Source: Achromobacter sp. B7
Lineage (GTDB): Bacteria > Pseudomonadota > Gammaproteobacteria > Burkholderiales > Burkholderiaceae_B
Assembly (NCBI RefSeq): GCF_003600685.1
Contig: NZ_CP032084.1
Coordinates: 5,952,001-6,016,000, forward strand
Reading direction: 5' to 3'
DNA length: 64,000 nt
Shown here: positions 34,958-44,751 of the stretch, in pieces
Layout of the letters: every line of letters begins with the position of its first letter
Numbering within the stretch: the stretch's first letter is position 1
Translations under genes and position numbers: made by a program
The notes under the pieces: model-generated
Database searches by the model: none
What the model was told of the DNA's origin: nothing
Seen by the model: only the letters and a program-made list of their open reading frames with translations

Positions 34958-36085
34958 ATGAACACCCCGCGCAGTTTGGACAAAATGGTTCCCGTCACCA
35001 TCCTCACCGGCTTTCTCGGTGCGGGCAAGACCACCCTGCTCAAACGCATCCTGACCGAATTTCACGGCCGCCGCGTAGCGGTCATCGAAAACGAATTCGG
35101 ACCGGAAAGCATCGACAACGACCTGCTCGTGCAAGACAGCGATGAAGAAATCATCGAACTGTCCAACGGCTGCGTCTGCTGCACGGTGCGTGGCGACCTG
35201 ATGCGTACGCTGTCCGAGCTGCGCGTCAAGCGCGAAGCCGGCGAACTGACATTCGAACGCGTCATCCTGGAAACCACCGGCATGGCCAACCCCGGCCCCG
35301 TGTGCCAGACGTTCTTCATGGACGACGACATCGCCGAGTACTACCGCCTGGATGCGGTGGTAACCGTGGTGGACGCCAAGCACGGCATGTCCACGCTGGA
35401 CGAGCAACCCGAAGCCCAGAAGCAAGTCGGTTTCGCCGACCGCATCCTGATCTCCAAGCGCGACCTGGTCAACGAAGTCGACTACGAAGCGCTGCGCCAC
35501 CGCCTGGTTCACATGAACCCGCGCGCGCCGATCACGCCGGTCAATTTTGGCGAAGTCGACCTGAAGTCGATCATCGACATCAGCGGCTTCAACCTGAATT
35601 CCATTCTGGACATCGACCCGGAATTCCTGGCCGATGAGCACCCCGACGCCGCCCACAGCCACGCCCACGACCATGGGCATGACCACGGGCACGATCATGG
35701 CCATGGTCACGACCATGACCACGATCACGAAGGCGACTGCGGGGCACATTGCGATCACGCCCACCATCACCACCCCAAGCACGACGACGAAATCGGCGCG
35801 TTTGTTTTCCGTTCCAACAAGCCGTTCGATCCCGCGCGCCTTGAGGAATTCCTGGGTGGCGTGGTGCAGGTCTATGGCCCCGACCTGATGCGCTACAAGG
35901 GCATCCTGTACATGAAGGGCATCAACCGCCGCATGTTGTTCCAGGGTGTGCACATGATGATGGGCGCCGAACCCGGCAAGCCGTGGACCGCGGCCGAAAA
36001 ACCGTCCACCAAGATGGTATTCATTGGACGTAAGCTGCCCCAGGAGATTTTCACCCGGGGCTTGGAGCAGTGCCTGGCGGGGTAA
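34958..36085 (+). CDS. COG0523 (CobW/ZNG) family metal-chaperone GTPase
   Basis: A 375-residue P-loop GTPase: Walker A GFLGAGKTT at 18-26, the family's metal-binding motif CVCC at 72-75, a SKRD guanine-specificity motif near 165, a long His/Asp/Gly loop near residues 225-265, and the CobW C-terminal domain. Proteins of this type deliver zinc or other metals to client enzymes. The location downstream of zur and near znuABC favours a zinc role over cobalamin synthesis. The next gene is dksA. A start at Met10 is possible. Confidence 0.9.
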   Translation: MNTPRSLDKMVPVTILTGFLGAGKTTLLKRILTEFHGRRVAVIENEFGPESIDNDLLVQDSDEEIIELSNGCVCCTVRGDLMRTLSELRVKREAGELTFERVILETTGMANPGPVCQTFFMDDDIAEYYRLDAVVTVVDAKHGMSTLDEQPEAQKQVGFADRILISKRDLVNEVDYEALRHRLVHMNPRAPITPVNFGEVDLKSIIDISGFNLNSILDIDPEFLADEHPDAAHSHAHDHGHDHGHDHGHGHDHDHDHEGDCGAHCDHAHHHHPKHDDEIGAFVFRSNKPFDPARLEEFLGGVVQVYGPDLMRYKGILYMKGINRRMLFQGVHMMMGAEPGKPWTAAEKPSTKMVFIGRKLPQEIFTRGLEQCLAG

Positions 36086-36211
36086 TCCCCCTTCCCGACG
36101 TGACGCGATGCGACGAAGGCAGTACTGTGAGGTACGAGTAACGTAGTCAGCAAGCAGCACCAACCGGGAAAGGACGCCCGCGCCAGGATCGATTCATAGT
36201 GGAGTGTTTTC

Positions 36212-36676
36212 ATGGCTACCAAGGCAGCAACTAAAAAATCAAGCAAGTCGACGAGCGATACGGCGATTGATCTGCCCAGCGAGAAGGAATTGCTGGCCAT
36301 GCCCGAGTCCGACTATATGAACGAACGCCAGTTGGCTTTCTTCAAGGAACGGCTCAAACAACTCGAACAGGACATCCTGGCCAACGCCGGCGAGACCACT
36401 GAGCACCTGCGCGAAACGCAGTTCGTGCCCGACCCCGCCGACCGCGCCACCATCGAGGAAGAACACGCACTTGAGCTGCGCACCCGCGATCGCGAGCGCA
36501 AGCTGCTGAAAAAGGTGCAACAGTCCATCGCCCGCATCGACAGCGGCGAATACGGCTGGTGTGAAGAAACCGGCGAACCGATCGGCGTCCCGCGCCTGTT
36601 GGCCCGCCCGACGGCCACCCTGTCGCTGGAAGCGCAGGAACGCCGCGAGATGCGCCAAAAGCTGTACGGCGACTGA
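36212..36676 (+). CDS. dksA: RNA polymerase-binding transcription factor DksA, with degenerate zinc finger
   Basis: A 154-residue DksA. The coiled-coil tip motif DPADRA (residues 74-79) needed at the RNA polymerase secondary channel is intact. The zinc-finger region reads WCEETGEP...RPTATLSLEA, so the four Cys positions are Cys117, Thr120, Ser138 and Ala141; only one Cys is left. This is the CEET form common in alpha- and some betaproteobacteria and probably folds without zinc. It acts with ppGpp to control rRNA and amino acid promoters. It lies between the GTPase gene and hslVU. Confidence 0.93.
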   Translation: MATKAATKKSSKSTSDTAIDLPSEKELLAMPESDYMNERQLAFFKERLKQLEQDILANAGETTEHLRETQFVPDPADRATIEEEHALELRTRDRERKLLKKVQQSIARIDSGEYGWCEETGEPIGVPRLLARPTATLSLEAQERREMRQKLYGD

Positions 36677-36705
36677 TCCGTCCCGTTTTCACGCCATGCC
36701 CTGAA

Positions 36706-36737
36706 AGGCTATGCTGGTTTCCAGCATGGCCTTTTTT
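36706..36737 (+). terminator. Intrinsic terminator after dksA
   Basis: AGGCTATGCTGG and CCAGCATGGCCT pair with a TTT loop and one G/T wobble, followed by T6. It separates dksA from hslV. Confidence 0.82.
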
Positions 36738-36808
36738 ATTGGCCGTCGCGCACCGCGCTTGATTTCCTTGGAACCGCCCCCAGCTAGTCCTTTCAAAGGA
36801 AGGAACGC

Positions 36809-37348
36809 ATGGAACAATTTCACGCCACCACCATCGTGTGCGTGCGCCGCGGCAACCGCGTCGCACTGGGCGGCGATGGCCAGGTCACCCTGGGCAACAT
36901 CGTCGTCAAGGGCACGGCCCGCAAGATCCGCCGCCTGTATCACGACAAAATCCTCGCTGGCTTTGCCGGCGCCACCGCCGACGCATTCACGCTTCAGGAA
37001 CGCTTCGAGGCCAAGCTGGAAAAGCATCAGGGCAACCTGATGCGCGCCGCCGTCGAGCTGACCCGCGACTGGCGCACGGACCGCGTCCTGCGCCGTCTTG
37101 AAGCCATGCTGATCGTGGCCGACACCGAGCACACGCTGGTGCTGACCGGTAACGGCGACGTGCTTGAACCCGAACATGGCCTGGCGGCCATCGGATCGGG
37201 CGGCGCCTACGCGCAATCGGCCGCGCTTGCCCTGCTGCGCAATACCGAATTGTCGCCAGAGGCCGTCGTCAAGCAATCGCTGGAAATCGCCGGCGACCTC
37301 TGCATCTACACCAACCAGAACCACGTCATCGAAACGCTGGGCGACTGA
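36809..37348 (+). CDS. hslV: ATP-dependent protease subunit HslV
   Basis: A 179-residue peptidase of the HslUV (ClpQY) complex, which degrades unfolded and specific regulatory proteins. After a short propeptide (MEQFHA) the mature protein begins TTIVCVRRG, the usual N-terminal Thr nucleophile, followed by [13 protein letters not shown]. Length is standard. AAGGAAGGAA lies just ahead of the ATG at 36809. hslU follows after 80 bases. Confidence 0.96.
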   Translation: MEQFHATTIVCVRRGNRVALGGDGQVTLGNIVVKGTARKIRRLYHDKILAGFAGATADAFTLQERFEAKLEKHQGNLMRAAVELTRDWRTDRVLRRLEAMLIVADTEHTLVLTGNGDVLEPEHGLAAIGSGGAYAQSAALALLRNTELSPEAVVKQSLEIAGDLCIYTNQNHVIETLGD

Positions 37349-37428
37349 CGCCGCCATACGGCGCTTGGGGTGTTCCCCGCGCCGTGGCCGCTTCCCCAGC
37401 CCGCCTCAAGCTTCAAGGATTCGCCCTC

Positions 37429-38763
37429 ATGTCCGCATCCAACATGACGCCCGGAGAGATCGTCTCCGAACTCGACAAATACATCGTCGGCCAGAACCGC
37501 GCCAAGCGCGCGGTGGCCGTCGCCCTGCGCAACCGCTGGCGCCGCCAGCAGGTGGCTGAACCCCTGCGCCACGAAATCCACCCCAAGAACATCCTGATGA
37601 TCGGCCCCACCGGCGTGGGCAAGACCGAAATCGCGCGCCGCCTGGCCAAGTTGGCCAACGCGCCCTTCATCAAGATCGAAGCCACCAAGTTCACGGAAGT
37701 GGGCTATGTCGGCCGCGACGTCGACACCATCATCCGCGACCTGACCGAATACTCGATCAAGCAAACGCGCGAACTCGAAATGCGCCGCGTGCGCACGCAA
37801 GCCGAGGACGCCGCCGAAGACCGCATCCTGGACGCCCTGGTGCCGCCCGCCCGCGGCGCCTCCGGCGAGCCGGAGCGCGGTGAAGACAACAGCGCCCGCC
37901 AGACCTTCAGAAAACGCCTGCGCGAAGGCAAGATCGACGATCTGGAAATCGAGATCGAGGTCGCCCAGGCCGTGCCGCAAATGGACGTCATGACGCCCCC
38001 CGGCATGGAAGAAATGGCCGAGCAATTGCGCGGCATGTTCGCCGGCATGGCCCGCGACAAGAAAAAGCCGAAGAAGATGAAGGTGCGCGAAGCCTTCAAG
38101 CTGATCGTCGACGAAGAAGCCGCCAAGCGCGTCAACGAAGAAGACCTGCGCACCGTGGCCATCAATAACGTTGAGCAGAACGGCATCGTCTTCCTGGACG
38201 AAATCGACAAGATCGCCGCGCGCCAGGAATCGGGCGGCGCCGACGTGTCGCGCCAAGGCGTGCAGCGCGACCTGCTGCCGCTGGTTGAAGGCACCACCGT
38301 CAACACGCGCTACGGCATGGTCCGCACCGACCACATCCTGTTCATTGCGTCCGGCGCGTTCCACCTGGCACGCCCGTCGGATCTGATCCCGGAATTGCAG
38401 GGCCGTTTCCCGATCCGCGTGGAACTGGAATCGCTGACCGCCGAAGACTTCGTGCGCATCCTGTCCGACACGGACGCGTCGCTGACCAAGCAGTACACCG
38501 CCTTGATGGCGACGGAAGACGTGCAGCTGGAATTCACGGATGAAGGCGTACGCCGTTTGGCCGAACTGGCTTACGAGGTCAACGAAACCACCGAGAACAT
38601 CGGCGCCCGCCGTCTGTACACGGTGATGGAGAAGCTGCTGGACGAGTTGTCGTTCGACGCGACGTCAAGCCAGGACAAGCACGTGAGGATCGACGCCGCC
38701 TACGTCAACTCGCAACTGGCCGAAGCCGCCAGCAGCCAGGATCTGGCTCGCTACGTGCTGTAA
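37429..38763 (+). CDS. hslU: ATP-dependent protease ATPase subunit HslU
   Basis: A 444-residue AAA+ unfoldase. The N-terminus [34 protein letters not shown] contains the Sensor/box region; Walker A is GPTGVGKT at 59-66 and Walker B includes FLDEIDKI near 255. The variable I-domain between them (about 110-240) is rich in acidic residues. The C-terminus ([11 protein letters not shown]) ends in the hydrophobic tail that docks into HslV. The ATG at 37429 matches the E. coli start; an upstream in-frame ATG is not needed. Confidence 0.97.
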   Translation: MSASNMTPGEIVSELDKYIVGQNRAKRAVAVALRNRWRRQQVAEPLRHEIHPKNILMIGPTGVGKTEIARRLAKLANAPFIKIEATKFTEVGYVGRDVDTIIRDLTEYSIKQTRELEMRRVRTQAEDAAEDRILDALVPPARGASGEPERGEDNSARQTFRKRLREGKIDDLEIEIEVAQAVPQMDVMTPPGMEEMAEQLRGMFAGMARDKKKPKKMKVREAFKLIVDEEAAKRVNEEDLRTVAINNVEQNGIVFLDEIDKIAARQESGGADVSRQGVQRDLLPLVEGTTVNTRYGMVRTDHILFIASGAFHLARPSDLIPELQGRFPIRVELESLTAEDFVRILSDTDASLTKQYTALMATEDVQLEFTDEGVRRLAELAYEVNETTENIGARRLYTVMEKLLDELSFDATSSQDKHVRIDAAYVNSQLAEAASSQDLARYVL

Positions 38764-38814
38764 ATCGGGGGGCTTGGGGGCTGGCAACACGTTCGCGCCC
38801 CTGACCTTGCCGGC

Positions 38815-38855
38815 AAAAAAGCCGCTTGCCGCCTGATGGCGGGAGCGGCTTTTTC
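38815..38855 (+). terminator. Intrinsic terminator after hslU
   Basis: A6 then GCCGCT...CCGCC pairs with GGCGG...AGCGGC followed by T5, with a TGAT loop. It ends the hslVU unit. Confidence 0.87.
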
Positions 38856-38890
38856 TTTGGGCTCTGTGGATTGCGAGCTGCGGGCCGCGA

Positions 38891-38946
38891 GGTCCGGAGT
38901 TCGGGGTCCGGAGTTCGGGGTCCTGAGTTCGGAGTTCGGGGTCCGG
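38891..38946. repeat. Tandem 14-bp repeats after hslU
   Basis: GGTCCGGAGTTCGG occurs at 38891-38904 and 38905-38918, GGTCCTGAGTTCGG at 38919-38932, and fragments AGTTCGG and GGTCCGG follow to 38946. The array is intergenic, between the hslU terminator and the copper-binding-like gene. It is a simple expansion, with no coding sense. Confidence 0.88.
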
Positions 38947-39006
38947 GCTTGGGCTTCGAACCGAGATCGTCGATACCCGAGCTGGCTCAGTGCCCAGCAG
39001 GCAACT

Positions 39007-39312
39007 TCAGTTCGTGATCGCCGTCACGACGTATTTGCCGTCCTTGCGGGTCGCCGTGAAGCGCACCTTGTCGCCCGCCTTGATCTTGGCCAGCAGCGCC
39101 GGGTCGGCGTCATACACCAGCGTCATTGCCGGCAAGTCCAACGCCTTGATTTCGTCGTGCTTGATCGTCACCTTGCCCGCGGCCGGGTCCACCCGCCGCA
39201 CTTCGCCGCTGGCGTCGGCCTGCTGAGCGAACGCCAGCGGCGTCGCCAGCGATACAACAGCCATCGCGGTCGCGACGGCCATGGGCATTGCATATTTGCG
39301 GTCAAAAGCCAT
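39007..39312 (-). CDS. CusF-like periplasmic copper-binding domain protein
   Basis: A 101-residue secreted protein. A signal peptide (about 1-30, hydrophobic AVATAMAVVSLATPLAFAQQ) is followed by the CusF/OB-fold pattern GEVRRVDPAAGKVTIKHDEIKAL-LPAMTLVYDA. CusF uses one His, two Met and a Trp to bind Cu(I)/Ag(I); here the Trp is replaced (LDLPAMTL) and the second Met is Leu, so tight binding by the known scheme is doubtful. GGAGG lies six bases ahead of the ATG at 39312. No cus efflux genes are adjacent. Confidence 0.85.
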   Translation of the reverse strand: MAFDRKYAMPMAVATAMAVVSLATPLAFAQQADASGEVRRVDPAAGKVTIKHDEIKALDLPAMTLVYDADPALLAKIKAGDKVRFTATRKDGKYVVTAITN

Positions 39313-39520
39313 ACAGGCATCCTCCATTGACAGCGAAAGCTGCTCCGGCGGCACAGCGCCCGGCCAACTTTCCACAGTGCTAGGATACCGCCGTTAAGAA
39401 ACAGTTCCTGCGGCAGAACGCAACAATCCTGACGGTTGATTGCCGGCCCCCGCCCCACCGGGCGCGCGCTTACCGCCGCACGCAACGCCTACTTTCTCTT
39501 TATCCCATTCAGGAACCTTC

Positions 39521-40081
39521 ATGGCCAACCGCTTATCCGTCATCGCCACCCGCACCGGCGACGACGGCACCACCGGGCTGGGGGACGGATCCCGCACCCC
39601 CAAAGACGCGCCGCGCATCGCCGCATTGGGCGACGTAGATGAATTGAACAGCGTCATCGGTGTATTGTTGGGCGAAGCCATCCCGGCAGAAATCGCCGCC
39701 GACCTGCTCGCCATCCAGCACGACCTTTTCGACATGGGCGCCGAGCTCTGCATCCCGGCACACACGGCGGTGAAGGACGAACAGGTCGCGCGACTGGACG
39801 AGCGCCTGGCGCACTACAACGGCACCCTGACCCCGCTACGGGAATTCATCTTGCCGGGCGGCGCGCGAGCGGCAGCGCAGGCGCATGTTGCGCGGACGGT
39901 GTGCCGTAGGGCGGAACGGGCGGTAGTGGCGTTGGCGGGAGTGGAAGCGGTCAACCCGCCGGTTCGCCAATATTTGAATCGGTTGTCGGATCTGTTGTTT
40001 GTGTTGGCGCGCTGTATCAATAAGGCGGAAGGAAAAGGGGACGTGTTCTGGACGAGTCCTCAAGCGCGTAAGGCGACGTAA
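39521..40081 (+). CDS. Cob(I)yrinic acid a,c-diamide adenosyltransferase (PduO type)
   Basis: A 186-residue enzyme that transfers the adenosyl group of ATP to cobalamin. The motif TRTGDDGTTGLGDGSR is the PduO N-terminal ATP site, DELNSVIGVLL is the helix that follows, and RTVCRRAERAVVAL with NRLSDLLFVLAR are the family's conserved helical segments. The ATG at 39521 has AGGAA six bases ahead. It stands alone, without other cobalamin genes, and I did not see a cobalamin riboswitch in the short upstream region. Confidence 0.93.
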   Translation: MANRLSVIATRTGDDGTTGLGDGSRTPKDAPRIAALGDVDELNSVIGVLLGEAIPAEIAADLLAIQHDLFDMGAELCIPAHTAVKDEQVARLDERLAHYNGTLTPLREFILPGGARAAAQAHVARTVCRRAERAVVALAGVEAVNPPVRQYLNRLSDLLFVLARCINKAEGKGDVFWTSPQARKAT

Positions 40082-40248
40082 CTGGTGAGATCGGAAGATG
40101 GGTCGCTTAGAGCGTCTCTCGCACGTAAGCGCCTGTTTCAGCGCACACTTTGTTTCAAGCAGTAGGTGATCATCGGTGAGTTGCGGCATAATCGCGGGTT
40201 ATCGAGCGGGTTTGCGCACCGCGCTCACAGCTCAAGGATCTAAAAAGA

Positions 40249-41310
40249 ATGAGTATTATTGTCACCGGCGGGGCCGGCTTCATCGGTTCAAATTTTGTCC
40301 TCGATTGGTTCGACTCGAGCAACGAATCGGTCATCACACTGGACAAGCTCACCTATGCGGGCAATCCGGAAAATCTGGCTTCGCTCTCGCGAAACCCTGA
40401 CCATCAGTTGGTGCAAGGCGATATTGGCGATGTCGCGCTGGTGGCCAGCTTGCTTGCCAAGCACAGGCCTCGCGCCATCCTGAATTTCGCGGCGGAATCT
40501 CACGTGGACCGGTCTATTCATGGTCCCGGTGAGTTTATTCAAACCAATATCGTCGGCACTTTCCACCTGCTGGAAGCGGTGCGCGCATACTGGTCTGAAC
40601 TTCCCGAGCCGGAAAAACGCGACTTTCGGTTTTTGCACGTTTCGACCGACGAAGTCTACGGCTCGCTTGGAATGGAAGATCCCGCATTCCGCGAGACCAA
40701 CCAATATGAGCCCAACAGCCCGTATTCCGCCAGCAAGGCCGCCAGTGACCATCTGGTCCGCGCATACCATCACACGTACGGACTGCCTGTACTGACAACC
40801 AACTGTTCGAACAATTACGGCCCCTATCATTTCCCAGAGAAACTGATTCCTCTGGTTATCCACAATGCGCTGGCCGGCAAGCCACTGCCGATTTACGGCG
40901 ATGGCCAACAGATCCGTGACTGGCTCTACGTGAAGGACCACTGCAGCGCCATTCGGCGCGTATTAGAGGGTGGCGTCGTAGGAGAAACCTACAACGTAGG
41001 CGGCTGGAACGAAAAGGCTAATCTGGACGTCGTGGGCACTCTCTGCACGCTACTCGATGAACTCAGCCCGCGTGCCGACGGCAAGTCGTATAAAGACCAA
41101 GTTACGTTCGTAAAAGACCGCCCTGGCCACGACCGCCGCTACGCCATCGATGCCGGGAAACTGGAACGTGAATTGGGATGGCGCCCGGCCGAAACCTTCG
41201 AAACGGGTATTCGAAAAACGGTCCAGTGGTATTTGGATAACGCTGCTTGGGTCGCCAACGTGACCAGCGGCTCGTACCGCAATTGGGTCAACACCCAATA
41301 CTCGTCGTGA
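40249..41310 (+). CDS. rfbB: dTDP-glucose 4,6-dehydratase
   Basis: A 353-residue cytoplasmic enzyme (RmlB) that turns dTDP-glucose into dTDP-4-keto-6-deoxyglucose. It has the Rossmann motif [12 protein letters not shown] at the N-terminus, [10 protein letters not shown], and the [10 protein letters not shown] catalytic Tyr-x-x-x-Lys. It is the first gene of the polysaccharide locus. Its product feeds both RmlC/RmlD (to dTDP-rhamnose) and the FdtA/FdtB-like pair further on. Upstream 167 bases carry an AAGGAT site at 40233 and no evident ops/JUMPstart element. Codon use is slightly less GC-rich than the housekeeping genes before it. Confidence 0.96.
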   Translation: MSIIVTGGAGFIGSNFVLDWFDSSNESVITLDKLTYAGNPENLASLSRNPDHQLVQGDIGDVALVASLLAKHRPRAILNFAAESHVDRSIHGPGEFIQTNIVGTFHLLEAVRAYWSELPEPEKRDFRFLHVSTDEVYGSLGMEDPAFRETNQYEPNSPYSASKAASDHLVRAYHHTYGLPVLTTNCSNNYGPYHFPEKLIPLVIHNALAGKPLPIYGDGQQIRDWLYVKDHCSAIRRVLEGGVVGETYNVGGWNEKANLDVVGTLCTLLDELSPRADGKSYKDQVTFVKDRPGHDRRYAIDAGKLERELGWRPAETFETGIRKTVQWYLDNAAWVANVTSGSYRNWVNTQYSS

Positions 41311-41376
41311 TGAGACTGAACCGGCTGCAGCCGAGAGAATAAAAGCGGCTTGCCCGTTAATTATTCGGCTGCAACC

Positions 41377-41398
41377 TGTTCTCCATGCTCGGAGAACA
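41377..41398. other. Inverted repeat downstream of rfbB
   Basis: TGTTCTCC (41377-41384) and GGAGAACA (41391-41398) flank ATGCTC in the 191-base gap between rfbB and the first glycosyltransferase. No T-run follows, so its role (RNA stability, partial termination) is open. Confidence 0.4.
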
Positions 41399-41501
41399 AT
41401 CGGAACGTCTCAAATTCCAATAGGAAATTCGTTCCGCAGCCATCACGCCTCCCAGGCCTTCCCAGGCTTGCCAATGGATCAGTATTAGTACAGGTGGCCC
41501 A

Positions 41502-42425
41502 GTGAGCCAAAAAGTCGCCATTCTCTTGTGCACTTACGACGGCCAGCAGTATCTGCCTGAGCAGTTGGACTCCTTCGAGGCACAAACCCACACCGATTGG
41601 ATCGTTTGCGCCTCGGACGACGGTTCCAAAGATGACACGCACGCCATCCTGGCCCGCTATCAATGCCGCTGGGAGCCGGGCAGGCTCCAGATATTCAACG
41701 GGCCTCGCCAGGGTTTTGTCGCCAACTTTCTATCACTGACCTGCCACCCGGAATTCCAGGCGGATCTCTATGCCTTTTCCGACCAAGATGACGTTTGGCA
41801 TGCAGAAAAGCTGGAACGCGCGGCTCAGTGGCATGCCTCAATCCCCGCCGGCATTCCGGCACTGTACTGCACTCGCACCGCACTCGTCGATGGATCGGGC
41901 GCGCCGATCGGCCAGTCGCCGCTTTTCACGCGTCCGCCGTCTTTCGCCAACGCCCTGACGCAGAACGTTGGGGGAGGCAACACCATGGTGTTCAACCACG
42001 CGGCCCGCCAGCTACTGCTTGCCGCAGGTCCTCAACCTGAAGCGGTGGCGCATGACTGGTGGGTGTACCTGTTGATCAGCGCCTGCGGGGGAAGAGTGCA
42101 CTATGATGCGCGCCCCTCGCTGCTGTATCGCCAGCATGGCGGCAACCTGATCGGGGCAAATGCCAGTTTTAGTGCGCGCATCGAGCGGATCCGCATGCTG
42201 CTTACCGGTCACCTGCGGGATTGGAACGACCGTAACATCCGGATGCTGACCCCTCTGCAAGCGCAGTTGACAGAGCAGAACCGCGAGACGTTCAATCGGT
42301 TCGTGGCGGCAAGAAAGAAAGGCCCGGTCGGTCGGGTCGTGGGCGTGGTGAAATCCGGGGTCTATCGTCAGACTGCACTGGGCAACTTTGGCCTGCTCGT
42401 AGCGGCCGCCTTCAATAAGATTTGA
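41502..42425 (+). CDS. Glycosyltransferase family 2 (rhamnosyltransferase-like)
   Basis: A 307-residue GT-A fold enzyme starting at GTG 41502. The N-terminus VAILLCTYDGQQYLPEQLDSF, the ASDDGSKDDT nucleotide loop and the SDQDDVWH segment holding the metal-binding Asp residues are typical of rhamnosyltransferases of O-antigen loci. The C-terminal part is basic. It probably adds rhamnose to the growing chain on the cytoplasmic face; the linkage is unknown. Confidence 0.88.
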   Translation: MSQKVAILLCTYDGQQYLPEQLDSFEAQTHTDWIVCASDDGSKDDTHAILARYQCRWEPGRLQIFNGPRQGFVANFLSLTCHPEFQADLYAFSDQDDVWHAEKLERAAQWHASIPAGIPALYCTRTALVDGSGAPIGQSPLFTRPPSFANALTQNVGGGNTMVFNHAARQLLLAAGPQPEAVAHDWWVYLLISACGGRVHYDARPSLLYRQHGGNLIGANASFSARIERIRMLLTGHLRDWNDRNIRMLTPLQAQLTEQNRETFNRFVAARKKGPVGRVVGVVKSGVYRQTALGNFGLLVAAAFNKI

Positions 42426-42431
42426 ACGACT

Positions 42432-43328
42432 ATGCGGATTGTTCTACTAGGCAAGAATGGGCAAGTCGGGCACGAGTTGCAACGCGCGTTGCTGCCGCTG
42501 GGCCATGTGGCTGCGTTTGGCCGTGAGGAATGCGACTTGGCGGATCCGAGTGTACTCGCATCGACACTACGTCACGCCAGACCGCAAGTCGTCGTCAATG
42601 CCGCTGCGTATACTGCGGTGGACAAAGCGGAAAGCGAGCGAGGCGCCGCGCGCCGAATAAACGCGGACGCCGTCGCGGAAATCGCAAAATTCGCGCGAGA
42701 AACCGGAGCATTGTTGGTGCATTATTCAACCGATTATGTTTTCGACGGGCAAAAAGATGGCCCGTACACTGAAGGCGATGCTCCCAACCCTCGGAATGCT
42801 TATGGCGCGACCAAACTAGCTGGCGAAGCAGCCATAATGGCTTCGGGCTGTGATGCGCTTATTTTCCGCACAAGCTGGGTTTTTTCCGCCCACGGCGGGA
42901 ATTTTCTTAAGACGATGCTGCGTCTGGCGCGTGATCGCGACACTTTAAATGTTGTAGCTGACCAGCACGGAACGCCGACCAGCGCCGAGCTGATCGCAGA
43001 TGTCACACTGCTAGCCATCGCAGCACTACGCCAAGGACGGCTTGAAAATGGCATTTACCATCTGACCGCAAACGGATCGACGTCCTGGCATGACTTTGCC
43101 AAGTACATCGTCGGACGCGCGCGCGCCAACGGCGCCGCGCTGAGACTGAATCCCGACAACATACGTGCGATCGGTACTGCTGATTACCCAACCGCCGCGC
43201 AGCGTCCGAAGAATTCCACGTTGAGCAGTGCTGCGCTGAAACTGGCGCTTGGCGTAGAACTGCCCGATTGGAGCTCGCACACTGACCGCGCTATCGATCA
43301 ATTGACGAAACTGGAAACTCCCACATGA
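42432..43328 (+). CDS. rfbD: dTDP-4-dehydrorhamnose reductase
   Basis: A 298-residue reductase (RmlD) for the last step to dTDP-L-rhamnose. It shows [16 protein letters not shown] (a GxxGQxG cofactor loop), [17 protein letters not shown], and the YGATKLAGE catalytic motif. It starts six bases after the glycosyltransferase stop and overlaps rfbA by four bases. Confidence 0.95.
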   Translation: MRIVLLGKNGQVGHELQRALLPLGHVAAFGREECDLADPSVLASTLRHARPQVVVNAAAYTAVDKAESERGAARRINADAVAEIAKFARETGALLVHYSTDYVFDGQKDGPYTEGDAPNPRNAYGATKLAGEAAIMASGCDALIFRTSWVFSAHGGNFLKTMLRLARDRDTLNVVADQHGTPTSAELIADVTLLAIAALRQGRLENGIYHLTANGSTSWHDFAKYIVGRARANGAALRLNPDNIRAIGTADYPTAAQRPKNSTLSSAALKLALGVELPDWSSHTDRAIDQLTKLETPT

Positions 43329-44206
43329 AACGCAAAGGCATCATTCTGGCAGGCGGCTCCGGCACGCGCCTTCACCCCGCGACGCTCGCGATCAGCAAAC
43401 AATTGCTGCCGGTTTTCGACAAGCCGATGATTTATTACCCGCTAACGACGCTGATGTTGGCCGGCATTCAGGACATTCTCATTATCTCGACACCGCAAGA
43501 TACGCCGCGATTTCAGCAATTGCTAGGCGACGGGGCGCAGTGGGGCTTGAACTTGCAATACGCGGTCCAGCCCTCGCCCGACGGCTTGGCCCAAGCCTTC
43601 ATCATCGGTGAGAACTTCATCGGCAATGACGTGTCGGCCCTCGTACTGGGCGACAACATCTATTACGGTCACGATTTCCACCAATTGCTGGATAACGCAA
43701 ACGGGCGCGCCGAAGGCGCCAGCGTATTCGCCTATCACGTGCACGACCCCGAACGCTATGGCGTGGCTGAATTCGACGAAGATGGCAAAGTGCTGTCGCT
43801 GGAGGAAAAGCCCAAGGCCCCTAAGTCGAACTACGCCGTTACTGGACTCTATTTTTATGACCGCAACGTCGTCGACATAGCCAAGGGCATTAAGCCCTCA
43901 CCGCGCGGCGAGCTTGAAATTACCGACGTGAACCGCGCTTATCTCCACCATGGCAAGCTTTCGGTGGAAATCATGGGCCGCGGCTATGCTTGGCTGGACA
44001 CCGGCACCCACGAATCGTTGTTGGAAGCCAGCCAATTCATCGCCACGCTGGAAAACCGCCAGGGCTTGAAGGTCGCTTGTCCGGAAGAGATTGCATATCG
44101 CCGCAATTGGATCTCCGCGCAGCAGCTTGAAACTCTGGCCGCGCCGCTGGCCAAGAACGGGTACGGCAAGTATTTGCAACGCCTGCTTGTCGAGAAGGTT
44201 TATTGA
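43325..44206 (+). CDS. rfbA: Glucose-1-phosphate thymidylyltransferase
   Basis: A 293-residue enzyme (RmlA) that makes dTDP-glucose from dTTP and glucose-1-phosphate. The signature [31 protein letters not shown] is followed by EDKP-like and [12 protein letters not shown] segments. The length is standard. It is coupled by ATGA overlaps to rfbD and rfbC. Confidence 0.97.
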   Translation: MKRKGIILAGGSGTRLHPATLAISKQLLPVFDKPMIYYPLTTLMLAGIQDILIISTPQDTPRFQQLLGDGAQWGLNLQYAVQPSPDGLAQAFIIGENFIGNDVSALVLGDNIYYGHDFHQLLDNANGRAEGASVFAYHVHDPERYGVAEFDEDGKVLSLEEKPKAPKSNYAVTGLYFYDRNVVDIAKGIKPSPRGELEITDVNRAYLHHGKLSVEIMGRGYAWLDTGTHESLLEASQFIATLENRQGLKVACPEEIAYRRNWISAQQLETLAAPLAKNGYGKYLQRLLVEKVY

Positions 44207-44751
44207 TGAAAGCGACTCCCCTTGCCATTCCCGATGTGCTGTTGATCGAACCCAAGGTCTTTGGCGACGCGCGCGGTTTCTTCTACGAAAGCTATAACCA
44301 AAAGTCATTTGAAGCAGCCGTGGGCATGGAGGTCGAGTTCGTGCAGGACAATCATTCCCGTTCGGTGAAGGGCGTTCTGCGCGGGCTGCATTACCAAATC
44401 CAGCAGGCGCAGGGCAAGCTCGTACGCGTAGTGCAAGGAAACGTCTTTGACGTGGCCGTGGATATTCGCAAATCCTCCCCGACGTTCGGTCAGTGGGTAG
44501 GCGCGATGCTGACGGAAGAAAACAAACACCAACTCTGGGTGCCAGCAGGTTTCGCCCATGGTTTCCTGGTGCTGAGTGACACCGCCGAATTCCTCTACAA
44601 GACGACGGACTATTACGCACCAGAACACGAACGCTGCATCGCCTGGAACGACCCTGAACTAAACATTGAATGGCCCCTGGACACCGAACCGACTCTTTCA
44701 GTGAAAGATAAGCAAGGACAATCCCTGGCCGACGCGCATGTCTATCCCTGA
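44203..44751 (+). CDS. rfbC: dTDP-4-dehydrorhamnose 3,5-epimerase
   Basis: A 182-residue cupin-type epimerase (RmlC). [10 protein letters not shown] contains the catalytic His, with [27 protein letters not shown] and [15 protein letters not shown]. It overlaps rfbA by four bases and the next glycosyltransferase gene by 14 bases. With rfbB, rfbD and rfbA it completes dTDP-rhamnose synthesis, in the order B-x-D-A-C. Confidence 0.96.
   Translation: MMKATPLAIPDVLLIEPKVFGDARGFFYESYNQKSFEAAVGMEVEFVQDNHSRSVKGVLRGLHYQIQQAQGKLVRVVQGNVFDVAVDIRKSSPTFGQWVGAMLTEENKHQLWVPAGFAHGFLVLSDTAEFLYKTTDYYAPEHERCIAWNDPELNIEWPLDTEPTLSVKDKQGQSLADAHVYP

Noticed and set aside
39313..39520. Cobalamin riboswitch upstream of the adenosyltransferase
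   Set aside because: No B12-box-like sequence recognised.
40082..40248. ops/JUMPstart element ahead of rfbB
   Set aside because: The GGCGGTAG core was not found; only loose similarity.
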